From Carya illinoinensis (taxonomy: Eukaryota; Streptophyta; Magnoliopsida; Fagales; Juglandaceae), in NCBI RefSeq assembly GCF_018687715.1, contig NC_056766.1, positions 39,713,433 to 39,777,432 of the forward strand: a stretch of 64,000 nucleotides of DNA, given 5' to 3'. Made by a program: the position numbers and the translations under genes. The first letter of the stretch is position 1. Every line of letters starts with the position of its first letter. Of the stretch, positions 1-12,077 are shown in pieces. The notes under the pieces were generated by a model. The model worked only from the letters and a program-made list of their open reading frames with translations, did not search any database and was not told the DNA's origin.

Positions 1-762
1 AATCATTATAAGTCTATAACTATATATATTTAGTATCAATGTATTATTATAATATTTAATGTATAACTATTAACTATAATATATAGTACTAGTATATATT
101 AATATATTAACATATTATAAGAGTTATGGTATAAATTATAATATATCATATATGTATAAATTTATAATGTATTATTATAATTAACTTAATATGTAATATG
201 TTAGTATTAAATCACTATAACTATATAGAGTATTAGTAATATAGTATTTAATATAACTGCACAGAGTATTAATAATAAGAGTATTACTATTATTTAATAT
301 AGTATGACATAGAGTATTAATAAATGTGTGGTGTTTGAAGAGATATAATAATACTAGTATATTACATATAGTATTACTATTATTTCATATAGTTATTAGT
401 TATATAAGTATTAGTACTAGTGTATTGTTAGTTATAGCAAATAAGTTAATAACTATTACTAATTTACTATATATACTAATAGACTAATAGTATTAGCATA
501 TTATTAATATATATTAATATATATAATAGTATGCTATATAATAGTATACTATATATATATTAAATATATCACAATATAATTACATAAGTATTAAACAAAA
601 TGTTATAGGATTAAAAAAAAAAAAAGTCAACTGTGAACCAAATGGGATGGGACCGTTCCGACCCTTAGGGAGTTCGGTTCAGTCCAGAGTAGGAAAACTC
701 TAGACTGAATAGGTCTGGTCCGATCCGTAAAGCCTCCCCGGACCGGATTGAACTCACCCCTA
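1..762 (-). mobile_element. hAT-like non-autonomous element, cut by window edge
   Basis: The reverse complement of the right-hand part (about 600-762) begins TAGGGGTGAGTTCAATCCGG and carries many GGTCCGGTCC-type subterminal motifs. It then runs into very AT-rich sequence full of TATTAGTA-like words (1-600). It aligns by eye with the start of the element at 15229, in the opposite orientation, including the shared stretch ending AATACTTATGTAATTATA. The outer end lies beyond position 1, so the target duplication cannot be checked. No coding sequence is visible. The hAT assignment rests on the TAGGG-type terminus and the relatives at 15229 and 29456. Confidence 0.6.
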
Positions 763-2330
763 GCTCTAATATACCCTTACTATTTTCTTATTATCCATTT
801 ACTACTTTATAATGTATTTGAAATTTTTTTTTTATTACTTCTTAAGTATTTTTTCAACATCCTTAATTATTAAGCAAAAAATTAAAAAATATATATAAAT
901 TTATTAATAGTCACTTTTTTAATTATTAAGTAATTTTTTTTTAAATAACAAAATTAAAAAGAGTAGTAAAAAGGTGATAGATAATGTAGCATTCTAAGAT
1001 GTAATATATCACTGCAAGCTGTGTCTTCTTACGGTACTCGCGTACGTTATTGGTAAATGAATTTATTGCTTAACCAAAAATGCTATTTTGATACCTTATT
1101 TTGACATCTCATTTTAATAAATTTTAATTTCTAGACGTCATTTTGATAATTTTTAATTTTTAATTTTTTTTTACTTAATAGATAAGAAAGTGACTATTAA
1201 TGTATTCATATATTTTTTTTATATCTTTTAAAAATATTTTAAAATGATAAAAAAAATATAAATAAAAAATTTTAAGAAAAATAATAAGATAATTTTAGCC
1301 TAAACATAACATGCAGCAATCAAGTGCAGCGGCATAGTAACACTACTCGTTTAAGAGGAAATTTAAAAAAATTATAATGATAAGATAAGATAAAATGAGG
1401 TGAGATTCCGGATCCAAATCAAGTCTTAATTTGTTAGGACTTGTCAAATATCCGTAATTGATAAGACAATTAATTAATCTGTTATGTACTAACAATATTA
1501 AATATTGATACTTTAAAAATGATAGAGATATAATTTTTTTATAACTTTTTATATAATTATATTTCAAATTATAGACATTTTTATAAATTAATTTGTAAAC
1601 ATAACATTAATTGTAAAAATATCTTATTTTAAATATAATTACATAAAAAATTATAAAGAAGATTGTACATTGTCTTTCTTTTAATTTATTTTTTGAGGAC
1701 TATTTGATCATTTCATACCTTAAAAAGATTAAATTATACTTGCTTTCAAACTATAAGATTTCACTGTATACGCTTCATTTCATCCTTTGGTGTTTTTATT
1801 ATTATTATTTTATGTAATGTTAATGTGTGTCTTGATGGAAAAATAATTCAAATATTTATTTAAATGTGAGAGTTTCAAGTGGAAAAAAAGCCAATATATA
1901 AAGTGAACATTACAATATTTATTGTTGCCAATATAAATATTTCGTGAAATATTAATTGAGTAATATGTAGGCTCACCTTGTGAATTTGTTTTTCTCCCAC
2001 TTGAGATTTAAAAGTTCGAGTAAAAACTTTAAGAAGCCTTGATCCAATTTAGATTGGCAAAGGTAGTTGATAGTGAAAAATAGAGCTATTCACTTAAATG
2101 ATAAGATTTGATTTGTAAGATTTAAATTAAAATTTTTTTTTTCTAAATCAAATTGTGCAATGTAAATATTTTATTATTATCTACATCGATTTATAAATAG
2201 GATTTTTCTGAAAAATATCATAGAATAAAAAATAACGCTCTAAATTCGTCCTTGATGATGCCTAGTTATCTTGATGCCTACAAATTGCATTGTCTTAGCT
2301 CTATAGTGTTGACTTGTGAATTCTTTTTTT
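763..2330. other. AT-rich intergenic DNA, no gene seen
   Basis: The stretch is strongly AT-rich with long T and A runs. Around 2066-2210 a sequence resembling the 49587-49757 repeat occurs (GATTTGATTTGTAAGA followed by TCAAATTGTG), probably a decayed MITE. The short reading frame at 1343-1567 is low complexity and not convincing. Confidence 0.5.
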
Positions 2331-3600
2331 AAAAGAAGAATAACAATTCTTATTCAGCTTAAAGCATCAAAGCTTGGATACAAGGAGGAATACCCTCCAT
2401 TAAATGCATCCTTAGCTAATAAATGAGCTATAGTATTGAGATTCCTTAATATGTGCTTCATTGATCACTACATCAAACCGAGCTTGTTTATGATGTCTTG
2501 AATGATCATCCCAACTAAAGTCCATTTTCCTGCATCACAATTGATATCATCCACCATAGACTTAGCATCTCCCTCAAGCATAATTCTAGTTAAGTGTAGC
2601 TGTTGACAAAGAGTAATAGCCTTAAGTGCCCCTATTGCCTCTGCAATAGTTGGATCTGGGAAGAGTTCCCTTTGAGGCCTGAGAGTAGCAACCACCTGTC
2701 CATTCCAGTCTCGAATGATCACCCCAATGCCAATTCTGCAGTGAACTCGATCCACTAAAGCATACCAGTTGGCCTTATAAACTTGAACAGGAGGGCAGTC
2801 TAGTGAGTTTGAATATGAGTTGCAGTCACCCCTGTATCCACATGTTTTTGGTTTGCCTCCTGAAAATCAAGTACCATTTGAGTGGTAGACTTCACAATTG
2901 AATTTGGATCCAAAAACTTGCCCTCAAATGCATAGCTGTTCATTCTTTTCCATAACTCAAGCATTTTTTGTAAACACTGCAATGCTAGAATCATCCAACA
3001 CTAAAGAGAGGTATATAAGCAAATCCTTGAATGGAATTTTCATCACCTTGAATTTCTGTTGACACTTTAGATAGCCCCCCACACATCTTGAGCAGAACTA
3101 CACGACTAGAGAGCATGTGTCAGAGATTCTGGATCAATTTTGCAAATTGGGCACCAAGGAGACACTATGATTTTCCTTTTAACTAAATTCTGGTTTGTAG
3201 GCAAAGATTCATGGCAAGTTCTCCACATTAGCATGCATGTAGCACTTGGCACCATAAGCTTCCATATGTTTTTCTAGAGATCACACTTCTGCACAACCTA
3301 AGATGACTGCCCTTTCTAGTTTGCTACCATTTTCCCAGCTAAATAGTAAGCCCTTTTGACAGTGAATCTAGCATCATTAGTGCACCTCCAGATTAGCTTG
3401 TCTTGGACATTACTTACACTAATTGGTATTTTACAAATCAGATCCACTTCCACATCCACAAAGACCTCTCTCAGAATGGCCTTGTCCCATGTCCCTGCTT
3501 GTGAGTCAATGAGAGTAGACACTTTCCTTCCAACATAAGATTCATGTATAGGAGATTGAACCTTGTAAGTAGAGGGTTGAGGAAGCCACTTTTCTGTCAC
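2330..3600 (-). pseudogene. LINE retrotransposon 3' part (zf-RVT and RNase H-like), broken
   Basis: Minus-strand reading gives, in order, a stretch typical of plant LINE ORF2 downstream of the reverse transcriptase (about 3540-3316, including DKLIWRCTNDARFTVKRAYY), a decayed zinc-binding region (about 3240-3050), and an RNase H-like domain (about 2755-2468, including GIGVIIRDWNGQVVATLRPQ and LEGDAKSMVDDI). Several stops and frameshifts separate the blocks. No reverse-transcriptase core is present, so this is a 5'-truncated dead copy. Such RNase H-like tails are standard in plant L1-type LINEs. The 17-C run at 3619-3635 sits at its upstream edge. Confidence 0.7.
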
Positions 3601-4230
3601 CAGTCCAAGCCTGCGAGGCCCCCCCCCCCCCCCCCAATAGCTTGGGGCGGACCCTTGACTCGTACAGGTCGGAGGCAACCACCCACGCTAAGATGAGACA
3701 TTGTTGGAACAGCATAGGAAATCTCGGTAGGAGGAAAGGGAGAGAAACATGCTAAGAAAAAGGGACGCAACTGAGCAGTAAAGCCAGAAGACCACGCTGC
3801 ATTAAATGAAAATACTAGACAACAACGCCACATTAAATGACTAACACCAGGAGACCATGCTGCATTAAAGATAGCATAGCGGTGGAGGCTCTGGGAGAGG
3901 CCTCCCTCTTCCCCATAATGCAGGGTATGACCTCCTGACTTGAGGAGCTGAGTATAAAGGGACTCCTAGAATTACGAGGTAAAGAGGATCGATCCATGAT
4001 AGAAAACTGTTATTAGACTTCTGTATTTTCTGTGAAGCATTTTTCGGAGAAGAAGATTGAGTTAGGCATTAGAGGCTTCCAGGGCCACTTTGTGTTTCGT
4101 ATGCCTTTGGGCTGTGATGCTTAGCAGTCTAGGCTTTTGCTCGATCGGTGTCCTCCAACAGGAAAAGGAGTGGCTCTTGTTGGCTCGGGAAGGTCATTGT
4201 TTCGTATGCCAAAGTTGTAGGTGTATTATT
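3600..4230 (+). mobile_element. LTR-like fragment (possible solo LTR)
   Basis: The segment contains repeated GACCACGCTGCATTAAA-like units (about 3800-3870), then a TATA-like GTATAAAGGGA near 3951 and a T-rich leader-like stretch (TCTGTGAAGCATTTTTCGG). This is the layout of a U3-R region in a plant LTR. No second copy lies in the window and clean TG...CA ends are not clear, so its boundaries and superfamily are uncertain. It separates the LINE remnant from the BAHD pseudogene. Confidence 0.4.
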
Positions 4231-4402
4231 ATCATTCATAAAATATTATCTATGACGAACTTAGTACTCAAGGACTATGCAATAATTTGCCATGTTAAAG
4301 GTCATTGTTTTTCTTGTCAAAATATTTTTCTTCAATTCCACTATTCATTAAAGGCAAGCCAGGTACTAAAGGGTTACAAAGTTATTGGATAAGAACAAAA
4401 TA

Positions 4403-5789
4403 CTAAATATTGCAACACAAATCTCTGGAATATGCATGGTATGTTTCATCTCCAATTGTCCTAGAAACAAATGAAAGGAGTTCAAGGAAACTATCAAATA
4501 TGATCGAGTCTTCCTCTGAAATGTTAACATATGCCTCAATTCCCTGCTCATGGTACTCATCATGACGATGAGATTCTTAAGAGGCATATATACTAGGACA
4601 ACACACCCAGGTTGGCTTCCCCCACCCAAAATCAACGTCATAGAAACAAAACTTGCACGGGCTAGTGAAGTTAAAGGACTCCATGCCACCAATAATTGAA
4701 TGGTACCGCTCGAACGCCTTTTTGAGCGAATTCAATATTGCATCGCTCTGTAATTGCTTCACACAATCATCATTGATTTGTTTTATTGTAGTATTTAGTT
4801 TTCTCTCAAGAATAACTAGATTGTTGTCATTGTCAACATTCTCATTTGGTGATACAATTGCAGAAGCGTTGTACCAAAGATTCCCAAAGGAATGCATGGG
4901 CATGGGTGGAACCATCCTCACACGTAAGTTGACTGCATGACTTGCTCGAATGAATTTTGCTGGTACTGGTTTTGATTTAGATAGCGCCATGAGACGTCCC
5001 CATATCAATGCTGAAACTGCCTCCACACGGGTTGGAAAGTAGTGTTGCACCATCACCTGGGAATCTGCAGCTGTAAAAGCCTTTTCTCTCAAAGCAGCTA
5101 TGCTTTGATTTGTTGAACACCAATCTTCTTTTCACGACCTTTTCCTTTGACAACAAGTTACCTCGATTGTACCAATGCATATCTTTCTTTGGAAAGAAAT
5201 TGGCCACATCAAACTTTGGACATATAGCTCCAGTGTCTCCACGGGACGTAGAGTTCCATGCATTAAGTAATGTTGTTGCTGAAGTCCCATCTACAATCCA
5301 GTGGGAAACACATACACCAATGGCTACTCCGCCACTTTGGAAGATATTATATTAGATAGCTAAGAAAAATTCCCTGCATTGAGTTTTCACGCCATTAGCA
5401 TGGGCTCCAAATGGCAAAAACTAGTTCAAGATTTCTGCATCAAATTGTTGGAGAACTTCTAATAACTGGCACCCAACCCAAGACTCACAAAACTCGAATC
5501 TATTAATTATTGTTGTAGTCGATGGAGTAGTCTTCTTCGATGGTGCCCACCAAAGGGTAAAAGCGATTGAGGGTTTGTTGAAGGGGCTTTTTAAGCTGAG
5601 AGGATCTTTGGACCTGATGATCAATGTCTTGGTCATTCTTGGCATGATAGAAAGAATGATGGGAATATACATGTTTGGTGCAAATAATTGGTCCATAAAA
5701 GAAAGGTTGTGATTTCTAAGGTGTTGGGGTGTTGGAGACGATGGTTTAATTGTTTCCTTGGAGCTGATTTTGACAGTCATGGTCGCCAT
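4403..5789 (-). pseudogene. BAHD (HXXXD-type) acyltransferase pseudogene
   Basis: Members of this family transfer acyl groups from acyl-CoA to alcohols or amines of specialised metabolites in the cytosol. The minus-strand reading begins at ATG 5789 with KETIKPSSPTPQHLRNH and LSFMDQL, the usual BAHD N-terminus (vinorine-synthase-like clade). The catalytic motif is present as HWIVDG (5286-5303) and the structural motif as DFGWGKP (4613-4633). Between them, PTRVEAVSALIW and ASHAVNLRVRM-type blocks are recognisable. The frame changes near 5600, again inside the following segments, and once more after DFGWGKP before the C-terminal EAYVNISEED block. There is no single open frame, so it is a pseudogene, yet both signature motifs survive, suggesting fairly recent loss. 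The TAG at 4405-4403 is the likely original end. Frames were not exhaustively reconciled. Confidence 0.8.
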
Positions 5790-5790
5790 T

Positions 5791-6017
5791 TCTCTTCAAC
5801 TGCAATAATCTCAGCCACTGAATGACTATGCTTCTCAACTTCTTTTCTAAATGTATAAACCTCTTTCAAGTTTGATGACTTATATATGTAAGGGATCGAG
5901 GATTCATGGTACCCGGCCACTGAATATATAATTATTCTTCTGATTATGATCAGGACTATTCTTGGGACCTTTCATACCTTAAACAAATAACAATTTGCAA
6001 TGCAAGTACGTAGAACT

Positions 6018-6052
<35 letters not shown>

Positions 6053-7397
6053 CATTACCAAACATAATGACAGAGAAAGAAAACATATGTTATATATGTT
6101 TGACCTTAAATTCCCTAAAATTGTCTGAACAACTACGTACGTACGTAAAATGCAACTTCGTCTGAACTACGTAAATTAAATTCAACTTCTGAGACTCCGA
6201 GCGATTATATTTAATTAATTTGAAGGATGATCGAACTAATCGTACTATCCTTACAACCGTTGGATTATTAATTAATTTTAATTAAATAAACGTACGAGTC
6301 AGCTCACTATTCACGATCGATCTAGCTAGAACTACTTGATTATTTTAATTTCCATTAATGATAAATTAAGCTTATAATTAATTGAAGGTTAATTACAGTT
6401 AATTCTCTTCCCCTATTGACTCTGGATAATATTAATATATATATATATATATGCAAGTAGAACTGATTATATCCCAATACCAAACCAAACTTTAGGACGC
6501 AATGTAAAAAAACAAAAAATAACATACATAATATTTATTGATTATTTAATACTGTCAAACAAATTTGTTTATATTATATTAATTAATATTATAAAACTTA
6601 TTAAATAATTTTATTTAAAAGTCTTTATATCACACATGATCATCACGTGATATAATTTGATTTAGAGAATAAATTTTAAAACTCTTGAATCTTATATATA
6701 TGATCAATCAAATTATATATACCCCGCGGCTTTTAGGAGAATGTACATAATTATTGTTTATATATTGTTTTATTATCTTTTAATTAGGAGACAATATTGC
6801 ATGTGTTGGCGGTCATGTACGTATTGCTCTTAATTAATGTCAACTTCTTGCAGTCTTTCGATCTCTATGTACGTTATAATTTGTAGGTGCCTATGTATTG
6901 ATTTCTTATTGGCAAACGAATTTATTACTTAAAGAAAAGAACTTCGTATACCTATGGACTAAGAACTCCTTAATTTCTTAAGACTTGTCAAATCTCCGTA
7001 CTCGACATATTGATAATAATTAGTTAACTTGTTATCAACTAAGAATATTAACACTTGAATTCATGAGTGTGTAATTAAGTAAAAGGAAGAGACGAGGAAA
7101 AAAAAAAAAAAGGATGAGACGGAAAATTAGATAAATTTAATGTTAAATTACATCATTCATTAGGATAATTATTTTCATTGCCAATGTCGTCCCATCCATC
7201 GCTAGCCCTCTAATTAGAAGTGAATTAGATGGATGGGATCAAATGAACATCACAAGAAGTAATTAGAGGTATCCAGCAATACTGGAGTGTAATTAGGGAC
7301 TTGATCATGACTTTAATGACTAATGGGTGGACAAATCTTGTTTGTTCAACTAATTTTATTGGAAAGCATGCAGGTTGAAATCGAACTGATTAACGAG

Positions 7398-7398
<1 letters not shown>
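5791..7398. other. Intergenic DNA with TA microsatellites and a hairpin
   Basis: No coding region is recognisable. It holds (TA)n tracts near 6021-6048 and 6436-6452. An inverted repeat at 7191-7237 has CCCATCCATC at one end and GATGGATGGG at the other, with a smaller inner CTAATT/AATTAG pair. It may contain the upstream region of the former acyltransferase gene. Confidence 0.5.

Positions 7399-7457
<59 letters not shown>
7399..7457. repeat. (TA)n microsatellite, about 29 units
   Basis: An uninterrupted TA dinucleotide run. Any reading frame through it gives an artificial Tyr-Ile repeat. Confidence 0.95.
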
Positions 7458-7460
<3 letters not shown>

Positions 7461-7499
7461 GTTCTTCTATTTGCAACTGCCGGCCTGTAACCGGCGCGG

Positions 7500-9172
7500 A
7501 ACCGTCTGAAATATGCGGGCACTGCCACTGCCACGTCAGGTGAAAAAAAAGAAAAGAAACCCTATTGAAATATGCGGGAAAATAGGAGGGAGACCAAAAG
7601 TGTTAACCCAGAATGAGTTGAACCCAGAAACTCTCTCTCTAATTCCGTCTGCGTCTGTGGTCGCTGCCGTGGATGAAATGTACTGTTGCGATTGCCGTTC
7701 TCACATATTCTAGATTTTAGACACCGAACAACGTGGGTTGGACTCGATTTTTGCTGCTCTGCTTCTTCCACTGCCACGATTGAGTGTTGAGTATTTCTTT
7801 CTCTTCCACACCTTGATTTTCTGTTGTTCTTCAAACATTCTCTTATTTGGAAGTTGTTCTTACTCTTATTCTGCTTGCAAAATGAATTGAAAAGGCTAAA
7901 TGCGACATCTTTAAGGCATTTTCAGAGCTAGAAAGCACCATTTTTGTCTAATCATGTTTTGTAATAGTTTTTCCTTTACATCCCTGAGTTTTAGACCAGA
8001 TCTAGTCAACTTCTTGTTCCCATTAGTTTCTACACATTTTCTTGTTGCTATATGGGATGTGGCTGTCTGAAATTGTCACAAGGCAGAGCGGATCTTAAGG
8101 TTACCGATTATTTGAATTTTCTGAGCTTCATATGTACCATCACTACAGAAAGTTAACTGCAACATTTAAAAATCTGTTCTTGTGTTGGACTTTGGCCATT
8201 TTATTGAACTCCAGACTTTATGTGTCAAACACTTATTTGAATTTTTGATGTCAAAAATTTTTGGTTATTCCCTTAGATTTTCAATATTTTTCTTGTTTGC
8301 AATCAACAATAAATAGAGGTAGAAAAAAGTTGTGACTATCTAAGTTTGCTTCATAATATAAAGAAAAAGAAACTTCAGCATAACTCTTAACATTCTTGTG
8401 AGTTGTGAATCTAATTCACACTCCCTTTTGTAATTAGCCATTAATGTAAAGAAAAATCAATTAATTGACCACTTATAATAGTTTCTTCCTACCAAAACAT
8501 CAACAAACATTGCAATTCCAACAAAACATTGATGGAAATTTTTCGAAGTTCACCAACATAATGCACCAAAATAATTTAAACCAAATTTTAGCTTCAAGGT
8601 CTCTGTTTCACTTTAATCAAAGAATTATTTTTGGTTCCATAACCAACGGAGATTCTCTATAAATTAAATTCGTTTATTTATACTCTTTGATGAATTTTCT
8701 CGGCATGAAAACATCCCTAGAATTACCGAAAAGATTTTTATTTTTCTTATATGGTGGCATTATATCCATCTTAATGCATAAAAATATATTTTATGCTATA
8801 TTTTATGCTCCCAACGTTTCAGTAATTTTTCTTCTATTTCAAGTTTGTTAAACTCATCATGCTTGGATTAGTCCTAGACTAGCCTCTTGACCATCTATTA
8901 TATTTTGTGGCTCTTCAATGCTGGAGTTGTCTGATTTGTATCTATAGTCTTTGTTTTGGGTTATTGTGGCCCAAAATTGTTATATTTTTGTGGTAAATAA
9001 CCAAATTCTATACTCCCAGAAGAGAATGCTAATGGATTGGTGATTGGTGGCCCAAAATGTTTGACATATTAAACATTTATTTTAAATGAGATCCATTGTA
9101 CCAGTTCGTAGATTTTAATATGATTTTAGTTATACAATATTGCTATTGACAAGCTGCATTGTCTTCTTCTCA
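7500..9172 (+). other. Possible 5' untranslated exon and intron of the FAR1-like locus
   Basis: About 7600-7870 is less AT-rich and has pyrimidine-rich leader-like tracts (ACTCTCTCTCTAATTCCGTC). From about 7870 to 9172 the sequence is AT-rich and ends in a good plant 3' splice site (GTCTTCTTCTCAG, AG at 9172-9173), two bases before the candidate ATG of the FAR1-like pseudogene. A leader exon joined to 9174 is therefore plausible, but nothing here proves the donor site. No other gene is seen. Confidence 0.3.
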
Positions 9173-9174
9173 GC

Positions 9175-10660
9175 ATGGAAAAAGGAAAAGAACATCCTAG
9201 CACGCAAACACCATCTAGCTCAAATCCCCATCTGCGGTATGTTATTTTATTTAATATATCAATAACATTAGAGTAGAGATTAGTTGATATTTATTTTCAA
9301 AATACATCAATAATTTGAAAGTATTTCATTTTAGGACATACCATTAACTTCTCCAAACATCTCAATTCATGGTTACTATGGACCAGTGCCTGCGTGGTCA
9401 CCAACATTTCTTGCTACCAACCAATATCCAAGCAACCTACAGGTGGTGGTGTCATGTTTTCCATTTAATTTTAATAAGTTGGTTTGTTTCAAGAGTTTAA
9501 TTGCATTTGTTTTTTCTTTTTGCCAGAATGCTAGTTATCTATTTCAACATGGCATGGAAGGCCAGTTGTCAAACATCAATACAAGCTCCGTTACAAGCAG
9601 ATTTCAGGGTACAGAGGATAATAAACCCGATGTTGGGGAAACCAAATTGCCATGTGCATCTTCTAGAGTTGAAGAAATTAATTCTGATAAACCAGATGCA
9701 CAAGATACCGAGTATGACAGTGACGGAACATCTAAGAAAATGCAAATGGATGGTGATGATGAGCCAAAGTTGGGGATGAAGTTTAATTCCCTAGAAGATT
9801 TAATGAGTTATTATAAAGAATGTGGTAAGAAATGTGGATTTGGGGTAATGACTAAAAGCAGTGAGAGGGGAGAGGATGAGACTGTTAGATATGTCACCCT
9901 TGCATGTGCCTGTGGTGGGAAGGCTCGGAATAGAATCTTGAATGTCGCCAACTCACGTCCGACAGGAAAGACGGAGTGTAAGAAAAAAATTAATGCTTTT
10001 AAAAGCTGCTGATGGAAAGTTAAGGCTGACTACAGTTCACAATATCCACAATCACGACCTCAGTCCAAAGAAATCTCGATTCTTTTGATGTAACCGCGAA
10101 GTGAGTGAATATGTTAAAAGAATTCTAGATATAAATGATTTGGCTAGCATTCGAATGAACAGGAGTTTCAGGTCTCTTGTTGTAGGCGCGGGTGGATTTG
10201 AGAATCTCCCCTTTTTGGAAAATGGTTGTCGTAACTACATTGAGAAGGCTAAACATCTACGACTGGGCGCAGGTGGTGCTGGAGCACTTCAAGACTATTT
10301 TTTACGGATGCAGTACAAAAATATAGGGTTCTTTGCACTGATGGACTTGGATGATGACGGGAGGCTAAAGAATGTATTTTGGGCAGACCCCCATAGTAGA
10401 GTTGCCTACCAATATTTCGGTGATGTGGTAACTTTCGACATCACATATTTGATGAATCGATATAAGATGCCATTTGCACCATTTGTTGGTGTAAACTACC
10501 AAGGGCAGTCAATTTTGTTGGGAGCTGGCTTGATTTCATCTGAGGATACTGAGACTTTCATGTGGTTATTCCAGACCTGGTTGTAGTGTATGGATGGTAT
10601 AGCGCCTAAGACTATTATCACTAACCAAGATAGAGCGTGTATGGTTATGCGTGCATGGTT
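9175..10660 (+). pseudogene. FAR1-related (FRS-type, MULE-derived) pseudogene, 3' truncated
   Basis: FAR1/FRS proteins are plant transcription factors domesticated from Mutator-like transposases. Candidate exons are 9175-9236 (MEKGKEHPSTQTPSSSN), about 9335-9441 (contains NISIHGYYGPVPAWSP) and 9529 onward. The third exon has the FAR1 DNA-binding region (GMKFNSLEDLMSYYKECGKK, then VTLACACGGKAR) and, further on, the start of the MULE transposase domain (FGDVVTFDITYLMNRYKMPF, ETFMWLFQTWL). Damage: the exon 1/2 junction as written does not keep frame; a frameshift lies at about 10000, after which the next frame continues with KLRLTTVHNIHNHDLSPKKS; a TGA occurs near 10088 and a TAG follows FQTWL near 10585. 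Homology fades after TIITNQDRA, so the rest of the transposase domain, the SWIM finger and the C-terminus are missing. Introns indicate a DNA-level duplicate, not a retrocopy. Confidence 0.85.
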
Positions 10661-11212
10661 ATGGTTATTTTATTTGTTTCTGGTTTGATTTGGTCTATTA
10701 ATTTGGACTATATTAATTCTGACAGTTGGGGTTTATGATAGCAGAGCATTTTTTGTGAACATTTGGAAGTAAAATAAACCAAATGAGTAGTAGTAACAAG
10801 TGAGTAGAAGCAGATTACAAACCCTTCTGGTAATCTGAAAATTCAAACCCATCAAATTATAATAAAATGATTACTTCCAGGTGCTATTTATAAAGTATTT
10901 ACATTACTTGCATCAAATTTTTAAAAGGTTAATCAACTCTAAAGTTCAAGGATGTACAAATATTCAATTCACACCAACTCTGTCCAACACCTTCAGGGAA
11001 TAACCAAAAGTAATTCACTTCTCTAGACTCCTTCCAAGCCTAGAGTACAAGAGCCTACAAATAATCAAGAGCTTAGTTAATGTCATTTCCTTCATCCTTC
11101 AAGGAATAACCAAAAATTCAAATATCAAAAGACATAAAATCTGGAGTTCAAAACATAAGTCAAAGTCCAACACAAAAATAAAGTACTAATGCAGTACCCC
11201 AATGCATTCGCT
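10661..11212. other. Non-coding stretch between two pseudogenes
   Basis: It joins the broken end of the FAR1-like copy to the 3' side of the GRF zinc-finger remnant. No coding similarity was recognised. It may include 3' untranslated sequence of the minus-strand GRF gene. Confidence 0.4.
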
Positions 11213-11613
11213 TTAGTGTGCGTAAACGCTTCCTTTCAGCGTCTTGTGCGTGACGCCCAACTCCTTTTCGAGCTAATCCACTATTTTGTGAATGTCAATT
11301 TCCCTCTTTTCGAGAAGCTCGACTATCTTCTCGAGGTCTTTCTCCTTCCGTAACAAGTCATCAATTCTTTCTCGAAGTTGGAGCACAGTTACTTGATTAC
11401 TATCTACCCATTTGAAATACTTGCAGAATAGTAATCCCTAAGCATTAAAATAATGAATATTAATGAACACTGTTAGATATGTTTAATGTAAGGCTAAAGA
11501 ATGAGCTTCGTTACCTCTATGTTGTAGTTTGGACACCTTAAGAAGGCTCGTCCAAGATTTTTTGCAGTAGTTAAGTATTTCAATGTGGGTTTAACCTCAC
11601 AGAAGTATAGTTG
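11213..11613 (-). pseudogene. GRF-type zinc finger / coiled-coil gene, broken
   Basis: Two minus-strand exons join in frame. Exon A (about 11613-11515) gives LKYLTTAKNLGRAFLRCPNY and ends at a GT donor (11514-11513). Exon B (11437-11213) starts after AG (11439-11438) with GLLFCKYFKWVD. Together they form a GRF zinc finger (Cys...Cys-PNY...Cys-KYFKWVD), followed by a heptad-rich coiled coil (LRERIDDLLRKEKDLEKIVE). Such small proteins are common in plant genomes and their role is poorly known. An in-frame TAG at 11275-11273 cuts the coiled coil before its usual end, and a TAA lies just upstream of exon A (11616-11614) with no acceptor between, so the N-terminus is lost. Most likely a pseudogene, although a short product ending at the TAG cannot be excluded. 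Confidence 0.65.
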
Positions 11614-11882
11614 TTAACTTGAAGTATGTTTAGCAAAAGAAGAAGAAGACATTGATGATGATGATGACATTTCTAACATGAATCAAAATAAAAATCAGGT
11701 CAAATAGAAGAGAGGGTGAATATACGCGTGTAGATTGGTGATTCAAGAAAACTGAATCAATTCCGTAGCACCTAGCAGTAGCAGTACCAAGAATTTCAGT
11801 ATATGTTCCAATGTGTGAAGAAAGTGATATCAATTCCAACATTTCAGTAACTCTTAAGAGTAGCAGTCCCAATAAAATAAAT

Positions 11883-12002
11883 GAATAAGTTTCACAATAA
11901 TTTACAAAACAACATTACAAGCAAAGTCCCATTTTTTCACAATAACATATAGGGAAAACAAAAACTATTCCAGAAAGCCAACCACATTTACTATCCCACT
12001 TG

Positions 12003-12077
<75 letters not shown>

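Noticed and set aside
7346..7534. Open frame with a Tyr-Ile repeat
   Set aside because: A translation of the (TA)n microsatellite. The same reason removes frames at 24332-24598, 27565-27747 and 28897-29079.
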